From Eonycteris spelaea (Eukaryota; Chordata; Mammalia; Chiroptera; Pteropodidae): a stretch of 64,000 nucleotides of DNA. This document shows, piece after piece, positions 56,220-64,000 of the stretch (position 1 is its first letter; every line of letters begins with the position of its first letter). The stretch covers positions 1,798,001 to 1,862,000 of the forward strand of contig PUFA01000027.1 of assembly GCA_003508835.1 (NCBI GenBank), read 5' to 3'. The notes under the pieces are model-generated. The model searched no databases, was not told the DNA's origin, and worked only from the letters and a program-made list of their open reading frames with translations. Made by a program: the position numbers and the translations under genes.

Positions 56220-57118
56220 TTGTGTCTTGTCTATTATGAATAATGCTGCAATGAACATAAGGGTATGTATATCTTTAGAAATAAGTGTTTTCAAATTTTT
56301 CAAGTAGAAACTAAGAAGAGAGATTGCAGGGTCATCTTAATTCTGTTCTTAATTTTTGAAGAACCTCCATACTGTTTTCCATAGTACCGATTTACATTCC
56401 CAACAACAGTGTGCGAGTTTTCCCTTTTCTCCATATGCTCTTCAACACTTATTATTTCTTGTCTTAAAATTGATGTTAGTAACCATCAATTATAACCGGG
56501 TACGAGGTGATATCATATTGTGATTTTGATTTGCATCTTCCCGGTTCCATCGTGTAATGGTTAGCACTCTGAATTCTGATTTGCATTTTCCTTATAACTA
56601 GTAATATTGAGCATCTTTTCATAGGTCTGTTAACAATCTATATGTCCTCCTTGGAAACAACCTAAGTGTCCTTCAACAAATGATTAGATGAAGAAGATGA
56701 GGTACATACATACAATGGAATACTGCTCAGGCCTAAAAAGAAGAACTGTTGCCATTTGCCACAACATGGATGGATCTCAAGAGAATCGTGCTAAGTGAAA
56801 TAAGTCAGATGGAAAAGGACAAGAACCATATAATTTCACTCATATGTAGAATATAAAACAAAAAGCAACAAGTGAACAAACAAAACAAATGAACAAAGAA
56901 ACTCATAGATACAGAATGATGATTATCAGAGGAGAAAGGGAGTAAAAGGAAAATGAAGAGGGTAAAGGGAGTCGAATATATGGTGACAAAAGGAGACTAG
57001 ACTTCACGTGGTGAGCACACAATGGTGTATCCAGAAGTATTATAAAGTTATACACCTGGAATTTACGTAATGTTATTAAATAACCAACACTACTCCAATA
57101 AATTTAATTTTTAAAAAA
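56220..57118 (+). mobile_element. L1 insertion with 5' inversion (twin priming)
   Basis: 56656-57118 is a sense L1 3' end ('caacctaagtgtccttcaac', 'tacaatggaatactgctcagg', 'caacatggatggatctcaagag', 'gtgctaagtgaaataagtcag', 'ccatataatttcactcatatgtag', 'aatttacgtaatgttattaaataaccaac') with a short A-rich tail. 56220-56655 is the immediately upstream L1 segment in reverse. The two parts meet at TTGGAA (56651-56656), a microhomology also present in both L1 positions. Flanking AAAGAT (56214-56219 and 57116-57121) is a likely target duplication. The 3' UTR resembles laurasiatherian L1s in my memory. Confidence 0.9.
56542..56576 (+). pseudogene. tRNA-Gln 5'-half insertion (tailless)
   Basis: 35 bp: GGTTCCATCGTGTAATGGTTAGCACTCTG-type sequence equals the 5' half of mammalian tRNA-Gln (acceptor 5' strand, D arm with box A, anticodon stem 5' strand), one mismatch in the first 29 nt, ending at the anticodon loop. 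It has no anticodon 3' side, T arm or CCA/poly(A). It is flanked by 15-bp direct repeats TGATTTGCATCTTCC (56527-56541) and TGATTTGCATTTTCC (56577-56591), one mismatch. In intact L1 the repeat sequence occurs once, so this is a target-site duplication. Not a functional tRNA gene. Confidence 0.85.
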
Positions 57119-57549
57119 GATCCAAAACATTTCTAATACTAAAGATTGAAATAAATGTAAGCTGTACATATATTTAAGAAACGTGAATTAAAACAAGTAA
57201 AATCATTATTTTCTGACCCGCTTGTTCCAGTTCAGGGTCGTGGCTGGCTGGAGCCTGTCCCAATAGCTCAGGGCCCAAGATGGGAACAGACCCTGGACAG
57301 GACGCCCTGCCATCTTAGGGCTCACACTCAGACTGGGACAATATAGACATGCCAGTTCACCTCACATGAACATCTTTTGGGTGTGGGAGGAAACTGAATT
57401 CCTGGAGAAAACTCTGGAAAACATGGGGAGAACATGTAAACTTTACATAGATAATGGCCCCAGACAGGAATTGTTTTGTTTCGTTGTTTTTCTCATCAGC
57501 ATTATAACAGAACATTGAATGAAATGATGTTATTCAGGGACCTACTGTA

Positions 57550-58330
57550 CTTTTAAAAGGGAACTTCAGTCTTCCCTTCTCTCCACCACTCTCTTACTAT
57601 CATCACCTGTCATTAAAGGCTCTCTCACTAGCACCAGTCATTCCCCTCTGCCCAGGTATTTCCATCTGATTATCTAAGGGAGTTCAGAATCCTACTGCTC
57701 AGGCAGGTTTAGGTAAGCTCTTCATCTCCTGGATTAAGATAACTGGCATCAACTGCTCATGCAAATATTTCATTTTGTCTTGCATGCCTATCTATTTTAT
57801 GTACAAGCCACTAGAAGGCCACTGCCCTCCCCCTCAAAAAAATAAAATAAAATAAAGTATGTTCTCTGCTCTTATGAAGCAGACACTCCTGAGCAGGGAC
57901 AGATATGAACATGAATAATTCTAACACAAGACACCATCTGAGAAAGCATCTGGAGCATCCAAAGAATATAAATGACATTGTTTGGAGGGGCTGAGGTTCA
58001 GGAGGGAAACACTCCATTCAAATAAAAAAAAATGTACCTAACTAAAGAGTGATCTCTGAGATGGACTATAAACAATACTTAGAATTTCAACAGGCAGAGG
58101 AGATAAAGGACTGTCCCATCTAAAAAGAAAAAAATAACAAAATAATAGAAACAGATGATTAGGGCAAGATGAAGGGATGGCAAGTGGTCCATAAGAGCTG
58201 GGGTATGGGAAGAACTCTTCACTTATTTCAGGTTTGTTCACTTGTGTGTCTGTGAGGAATTGTTTATTGAATATTATTTGCATACTGACACCCCCACCCA
58301 TCACTTTCCCAAAAGTATTTAAGTGACAAG
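57550..58330. other. Unannotated sequence
   Basis: Contains (AAAAT)n at 57836-57857. No gene; frames at 57811-58349 on the minus strand lack domain features. Confidence 0.4.
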
Positions 58331-58334
58331 GTAC

Positions 58335-58560
58335 TGGCCTTAAACTCAAAAATCCTAAGGTCCAACTCCAGTGACTATGGGTAAGTCACATTATCTTTCT
58401 AGTGACAGGTTTCCTCTTCCATGAAATGGACACGAAAATCATACCATGGAAGAGTCCAGGAACAATAAGATAATTCTTTGAAAACATTTCAAACTGCAAA
58501 GCTTGCGTAAATCCTTAAGATCATTCCTGGGATTTAATAGGTGCTCATAAAGGGTTTTAT
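58335..58560 (+). mobile_element. MIR SINE
   Basis: 'tggccttaaactcaaaaatcctaaggtccaactccagtgactatgggtaagtcacattatctttc', 'gtttcctcttccatgaaatggacacgaaaatc', 'ttcctgggatttaataggtgctcataaaggg' run in MIR order from 5' to tail. Confidence 0.85.
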
Positions 58561-58564
58561 TATT

Positions 58565-60360
58565 TCATAAGTCAGTACAACTATAGCCACAAGTTTTTAC
58601 TTAATTTCAAGTTATCAGTTTCACTGGCATCACTCTGTCACAGAAAAATTGAATTCACCATTACTCTTCTAAAAATGTTTAGTCTCCACAAAATAATGAC
58701 ACAGATATCAACATCATCTGTAATATTTAACTGTATTTTAATTTTGAGTTTAAGATTTCTGTTAGGAAGAGATGGTGTATCATTTTTATTAAAAAAAATC
58801 ACAGCATCTAACATAGCTGTTATCACTTTCTGCAGGAATATTACAGTTTATGAAAGTTCAAGATGGCACTATAAGTTCTTAAAATTAAGGAGGAGAAAAA
58901 GTGCAGAGGGGATAAAAGAATAGTTAAGAGGTGATGCTATTTCATTTCCTCTCCACGTCTGGAAGACATCTCTTAGAAAAATACATGCGAAGCTCAAGAT
59001 TGAGATAAGAAATGTATTGTTTTAAACTCATATGTAAATGAAAAACTTAAAACCTAGATATAATAAAGACTCTATTTCTTAAATCTCCAATTAAAAATTT
59101 TTTCTCTCCCCTAAATAGCATTTTGGTATAAAAATTTTCTCAGAAACTCACAACTGCTTAAGAAAGTGTTACATATTATTAGATTGTCTCTGTGAACTTC
59201 TAGAATTACTAAATGCAAACCAGTTGACTCTTGAAATTCATACTCAAATATCATTTCAATTTCATGTAATTCTAATGCTCCCTTATTTCCACAGTGGCAA
59301 CAGATGTTACAAAAGTGTATTCAATTTTCTTTTTTGAGTATTCCATTGAAAGAGAAGGCCTAAATTTTAATGAAATTAATGGTGTTTAACACATATCCTG
59401 CTTTCAAGAAAAACAGTACTAATACTGTTTTGCATGAAAGTAAAAAAGTCACCTCCAAATAACTCAGCAACTCATCTATGATGTAAGAACAACCCCTGTA
59501 CTGGACTTGCAGTGACATCCAATGTGATGGATAAAAATGGAGGCAGAGTCTACTGTGTTTGCCCATTAGCTAGAAGACAGTGGAACATCATGGAAAGAGC
59601 AGAGGTTTGAAAGCTGGAGAACATGAGCAAGTCATGGAACTGCTCATGATCTTGCTCTCCTCAGTGACAAATGAGAGCCTACCCCTGGACAGATTCTTTA
59701 AAACAAACGAAAAATGTATGATACTTGTCATCATTTACTTCATTTACTTCCCAGTTACAAATAGTAAGATGCATAAGAGCACCATAGCAAATTGCCTCAG
59801 AAAATTGCCAGAAACAAATATCAGGAAAAATTCACATTGTGACAACCACAAGTCTCGCTTCCCTCATCTTTTCTCTCCTTTGCTCCCAACTATAGCAGAG
59901 GAGGGGATGGGGGGAGGTGGAATGGAAGACCATTGCTGGAGCAAGACTATGAGAGAGTCCTGAAATATCTTGGAAAAGAGAGAAAGCAGTTCATTTTGTT
60001 TTGTGTTTGATTCTAAATGGATCTCTGGTAGTCATCCTTTAATGTGGCTCACTAGGCAGGAGTTGAGTCTGATGGGAATCATCTCTCTCTTAGATGAGAT
60101 ACAGTTCTGAAATTGTCTCCACAATGAGTTCTCCCACCTCCATAATTCTCTGAGCACCTAATGTATGCTGATGTTATTGCCGGATACTTTTTAAGTATAC
60201 ATTATTTCTTAGATAGATGACAAATTCCATTTTGAGCAACAACGCATATTGCATACTTCTTTGCATTTTGGGCTCTTCAAAAACCATAGTTTATAGAGCA
60301 ACACTTTACATACAGTGGTCTTTAACAAATATTTGTTTATGAATTAATAAATTAGTGTGT
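58565..60360. other. Mostly unannotated; one MIR fragment
   Basis: 59578-59705 ('tggaacatcatggaaagagcagaggtttgaaagctggagaacatgagcaagtcatggaactgctc') is a probable sense MIR 5' half. The 127-codon frame at 59580-59963 runs through it and is not a gene. 60150-60230 resembles an antisense L2/MIR tail. The remainder is unrecognised. Confidence 0.45.
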
Positions 60361-60364
60361 CAGA

Positions 60365-60843
60365 AAGATTCTGTAATAGCTCTTACTGATCCCTACCTCC
60401 CGATATTCATACCCTGTGTTATCCATTTTTCTTGAGTGTGAACTGGACTTAGTGACTCGATTCTAATGAACGGACTCCCAAGATTAGAAAAAGATTACAT
60501 GAAGATTGCAAAATGATGTGAGCTCCATCTTTCTCTCACTCTTTATCATAGTCTTCGAGCTAGGGAAAGCAAGTGAGCATGTTGTGAATGACCCTACAGA
60601 GAAGCTGACTGGTCAGGGAACCGATGTCTGCAGCCAACAGACACCATGACCACGCCAACAACCAATCATGTGAGTGAGCTTGGAAGTGGATCCTTTCCAA
60701 GCCAAGTCTTGAAATGACTTAGAGACCCAGCTAAGCTACACCCAGGTTTGTGATTCATAGAACCTGCAAGACTATAAATGTTTGTTATTTTAAGTCTCTA
60801 AAATGTGGGGAAAGTTGTTACACAGCAGTAGATAACTAACACA
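60365..60843 (+). mobile_element. MLT1-type solo LTR
   Basis: Sense LTR: 'tcttgagtgtgaactggacttagtgactcgattctaatgaac', 'gagctagggaaagcaagtgagcatgttgtgaatg', 'gactataaatgtttgttattttaagtctctaaaatgtggggaaagttgttacacagcagtagataactaacaca'. The terminal block is typical of MLT1 subfamilies ending in 'tttaagccactaag...acagcaatagataactgataca'. No internal sequence. Confidence 0.88.
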
Positions 60844-60849
60844 ATTAGC

Positions 60850-62565
60850 AAAGCAATAAGAATCTCAAAAGAGAACATTCAGGCATGGAACATTCAGGGA
60901 TGCACGAGCTTCTTATATTGATTTGCTTTGAAGGTATATTGGAGGAAAAAATCCAATATCCGATATTCCTCACCACCCCCCCACACACACACAGACCTTC
61001 AATTAAAATGAACTGAAAAACTGTTTCTGCGTTTGTCATAATTTTTTGTTGGTCCAAAACCATATGCATGCCATTAGAAAAATCAATCTTAGAAGTAAGA
61101 ATCAAATAGAGAATGAAGAGTTTGTATATTATTTTGACTAATGAAATAATTAAAGATACAGTTCACCCATAGAGCACAGTCCATTGTAACTGAAGTGAAG
61201 AGGCTGCTGCCTCTGTCCTCAAGGCCAGTCAATGACTGAGTGCTTCTTCCCGAACACTGTTCTTGGTGACAGATGGTCACATTATGGGGATAATGTGAAA
61301 AGTATCACATTCCAATTCAATAATACAGTCTAATGTAGAAATATAAAGCTTTACGCTAATTCTTCCACTTTGAGTCAAGCCTGCATATCCAGAGAGAGGA
61401 AAATATTAGTGTTGGTAGCAGTCAGCCCACAGAAAATAAAAATCATATTCAGAATGCACCATGAAGACTCAAAACCTCTCAATATTTTTGAGAAGGTGGG
61501 GGAGGGGGAGGGAAGAGAATGTCTGGGTTTCTCATTAAGAGCAACGTATTCAGAAGACAGCATTCTCTACCGAGTTCTACTGCCATATGCCCAACGGTTG
61601 TATTTTATTTCACTTTGTTTTATTTTTTAAAGCTTTCTCAGCTCATTGTCTTATACCTCTCCCATCTGGGGCACTTTCAAACCCAAGTTGTTCAAGGGTC
61701 AACTATAAATGTATTTATTTCTAGAAAATAAGCTCTATGTTAGCAAACATTTCTTCTGACTTTACTTTTATATCTTAAATACTTAGAGAAATACCATGTA
61801 TTAAATCCTCCTAAATTTTTCAAAGGACTAAATGAAGGATTAAACAACTATCTAGGTGAGCTGAACAACTTGGTGGTTCCATGGAGATATATTTCTGATT
61901 GAAGTATTCGCCCCTGCTGATCTGGGTATCTCCGTTGTTACCACTACTAACCCGGAGGCTTATTGATAAAAACTGGAAAAGCCACAGGGAGGTCACCCAT
62001 TTCTGTGCCTAAAATCCATATCCTTATCCCTGCTCTCATCAGAGTAGCAGAGCTCTGCCTATGAGACCACACCTGGCAGGCCCCTAAGTGTGAAGGCAGT
62101 ACAGTCTTTCTGATTTTATCCTCAGCCAAGAACACTTCATGCCAAGATTGGCTGGATACTTATAACACATTTCTTCAAACTCACTCATGTAGCCACTCTT
62201 CTTGGATCTAAGGTTGCTACCAGGAGAATAAGGATGGATTCTGGTATCAACTACCAGGAAAAATCAGAAGCAGAGAAGTGGAGAAGACAGTTAACATGCA
62301 CCCTTCAGCCTCAAATCTTGTTCATTCAAACCTCATAAAAAAACTCAATCCACAAAGCAAAGAGTTTGGAGCCCTGACCATACTCCTTCTATAAGTCACA
62401 CATGATTTTTATGTCAGTTTGTGAAATCAAATAAAAATAGCTCTGCTGAGCAGTTTCATAACTCCATGTATCAATGGATAGGTTAAAGTAAGATGATAAA
62501 CACCTACACAACCCTGAGCCTAATACTTGAATGAACTAAAATATTCTATTGCCCATGGGCGAAAT
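60850..62565. other. Unannotated sequence
   Basis: Contains a short C/AC-rich run at about 60974-60992. No gene or confident repeat. Confidence 0.4.
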
Positions 62566-62569
62566 ATGA

Positions 62570-62850
62570 TACTTCAAACGTCCCAGATTGAGCATCCACT
62601 TTATAATAGACCCTTTGTTAAACACAGGAAGGATATTAGGATAAATAATCATTTCTGCCTTCCAGGAATTGACCTCCTAGGAGGAGAGATAGATACAGTG
62701 ATATGAATGATGAATCCAAATATGTACTAGATAAAAACTGTATTACTGAGGAAGGTCAGGAAAACTTTATAGATGAGATGATTGTTGAATCTAAGAAGTG
62801 CCAGGTCATTTCAAGCAAAAGGGATAGCATGAGCAGTGACCTAGAACACC
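62570..62850 (-). mobile_element. LINE2, antisense
   Basis: 'gagcatccactttataatagaccctttgttaaacacaggaaggatattaggataaataatcatttctgccttccaggaattgacctcctaggaggag', then 'actgaggaaggtcaggaaaactttatagatgagatgattgttgaatctaagaagtgccagg' and 'aagggatagcatgagcagtg' follow the reverse L2. Confidence 0.8.
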
Positions 62851-62889
62851 CTAATTGTTAAAGGAATTTATCTCTTCAGCCTCGTCTTT

Positions 62890-63330
62890 CAACATAGCTC
62901 CGTTAGCCACTTCTGCTCTAGCCAGATGAACTACTCTTTGTTCTCTGAATATGAATAATATGCTCTTTCTCACCTTTGAAAATGATGCTCTCTCTGCCCA
63001 AAGCAGCTACTCCTTATCTTCAGTTCTTAAGCCTTGGACCTGAATAGTACCTTCTCAATCTCTGTCTTCCCTTGGATATAACAATTTCTTTGGTCTCACC
63101 ACGTCTTAATTATGTATCACTTCTATGTTCCACGTTGCACTCCATATCATCCCTACTGTAGAGCTTAACGTATCCTAGCCTGACCTCTTGCAAGCTTAGC
63201 TCTAGTTCCTTCTCTGTAGATTTGCACATTCCAAGAGGACAAGACCGTGTCTATCTTAATCACCATTGTATCCACAGCAACTAGCCGAGTGTCTGCCACA
63301 TAGCTGGCAATGCATGCAGGATGGATCAAT
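62890..63330 (+). mobile_element. LINE2 3' end
   Basis: 'gctctagccagatgaactactctttgttctctgaatatg', 'ctctttctcacctttgaaaatgatgctctctctgcc', 'gcacattccaagaggacaagaccgtgtctatcttaatcaccattgtatccacagcaactagccgagtgtctgccacatagctggcaatgcatgc'. Clear L2 3' end, facing the antisense L2 at 62570. Confidence 0.85.
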
Positions 63331-63334
63331 TGTT

Positions 63335-64000
63335 CAAAATTTCCAAGCGTATGATGGGGCTAGAGGAAAGATAGGTGATAAGATCGACTTTATAGATAAG
63401 AATTAAAGTCTGAAAGGCCTTGGGTGTTCTGCTATGTATATATGTTATCCTTTGTCCAAGGGGAAGTCATAGAAGGATTATAAGCAAGGGGAAGCAGCAA
63501 GGAAGCAAGAAGAAGGCTTGAAATAGTGGCAGGGAGCTGGAGACAAGAAGACCAATTGCAAGAGATGCTGTATTTACAAAGCTTTATTTCTCAGACCTGA
63601 TGATTTATTACACGTTTAGGGGGAAAGAGTAGGAGAGTAAAGATGACTCATAAATTGGTAAAATAGAAGATCTATGAGAAATATTTTTATTTTTCTCTTA
63701 CATGAGAAAGATGAGAAACATAAACAATAGCATAGCCCTGGGTATTCAAAATCTGTCTATTGTTCATTACTGTGTGTCTTGATATTGGCAGCTCAATAAG
63801 CTACAAAGACATCTGCACCCCTCACAGGAGGAGAATTCAAAATTTCAAAGGACTATTTTATAATTAAAGTAGAAGAGAAATAGGTAGAATGCTTTTTAAA
63901 AAAATAACACACAATAAATCATCCTTAAATTCTTTAAGAAATGGATAGATAGAAAGTAAAGGTTAAATCACTAAATCTTGACTCAGGAAAATGACAAATT
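63335..64000. other. Unannotated AT-rich sequence
   Basis: No feature recognised to the window end. Confidence 0.4.

Larger units (their letters stand above)
56058..57547 (+). mobile_element. Tigger-like DNA transposon (non-autonomous), copy 2, hosting an L1
   Basis: Left end CAGTAAGTCCTCACTTAATG; right end complement starts CAGTAGGTCCCTGAATAACA; right flank TA (57548-57549), left flank TG (decayed TA). Left arm 56058-56219 includes 'accaattttaccacaggctaattgacataa' shared with the copy at 42713. The right arm after the L1 (57119-57547) includes a distinctive module at about 57226-57470 (see findings). There is no transposase frame. Length without the L1 is about 590 bp. Confidence 0.85.

Noticed and set aside
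56542..56576. Functional tRNA-Gln gene
   Set aside because: Only the 5' half is present; no anticodon 3' side, T arm or terminator.
61684..61707. 'agttgttcaagggtcaact' resembling a Tigger-type terminal repeat
   Set aside because: Only about 20 bp with no partner end or internal match.
1..64000. CRISPR array, operon, phage or plasmid features
   Set aside because: No spaced direct repeats, no Shine-Dalgarno/operon structure, and mammalian repeat families throughout.

Overview
This is mammalian chromosomal DNA, AT-rich and gene-poor: intergenic or deep intronic sequence. No prokaryotic or viral genome organisation is visible. I find no protein-coding exon, no complete RNA gene, no CpG island and no processed pseudogene that I can support. 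All open frames are short (longest 176 codons), have simple-repeat or transposon composition, and resemble no family I recognise.

The recognisable content is mostly old eutherian repeats. There are many LINE2 (L2) 3' ends in both orientations and many MIR SINE fragments. There are two old L1 pieces and one younger L1 with a 5' inversion, four MLT1-type (ERVL-MaLR) solo LTRs, three hAT-Charlie-type and two Tigger-like DNA transposons, and many simple repeats. I see no Alu, B1/B2, carnivore CAN, ruminant Bov or equid ERE element. The 3' end of the youngest L1 resembles laurasiatherian L1s as I remember them, so a laurasiatherian mammal from a SINE-poor region is the best but weak guess.

Layout: 1-7.6 kb is AT-rich with two GGAA microsatellites and MIR/L2/MLT1 remnants. 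7.6-10.7 kb holds an old L1, a candidate conserved element with octamer, CRE-like and RFX-like motifs, and two CTCF-like motifs in convergent orientation. 12-19.3 kb is dense in MIR and L2. 19.3-30 kb is mostly unannotated, with scattered L2 and one homeodomain/E-box-rich candidate enhancer near 24.9 kb. 30.4-35 kb holds two pairs of mutually complementary simple repeats and a 27-bp exact repeat. 35-42.4 kb is an L2-rich block hit by a hAT element, an L1 and two head-to-head MLT1 LTRs. 42.7-55.9 kb is mostly unannotated AT-rich sequence. 55.9-57.6 kb is a nested stack: a 5'-half tRNA-Gln fragment inside an inverted L1, inside a Tigger-like element, beside an L2 piece. 58-64 kb is sparse MIR/MLT1/L2.

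No genes work together here. Any function would have to be regulatory or architectural, and those calls are inferences from motifs. Family names for repeats are from memory of consensus sequences, not from a search.
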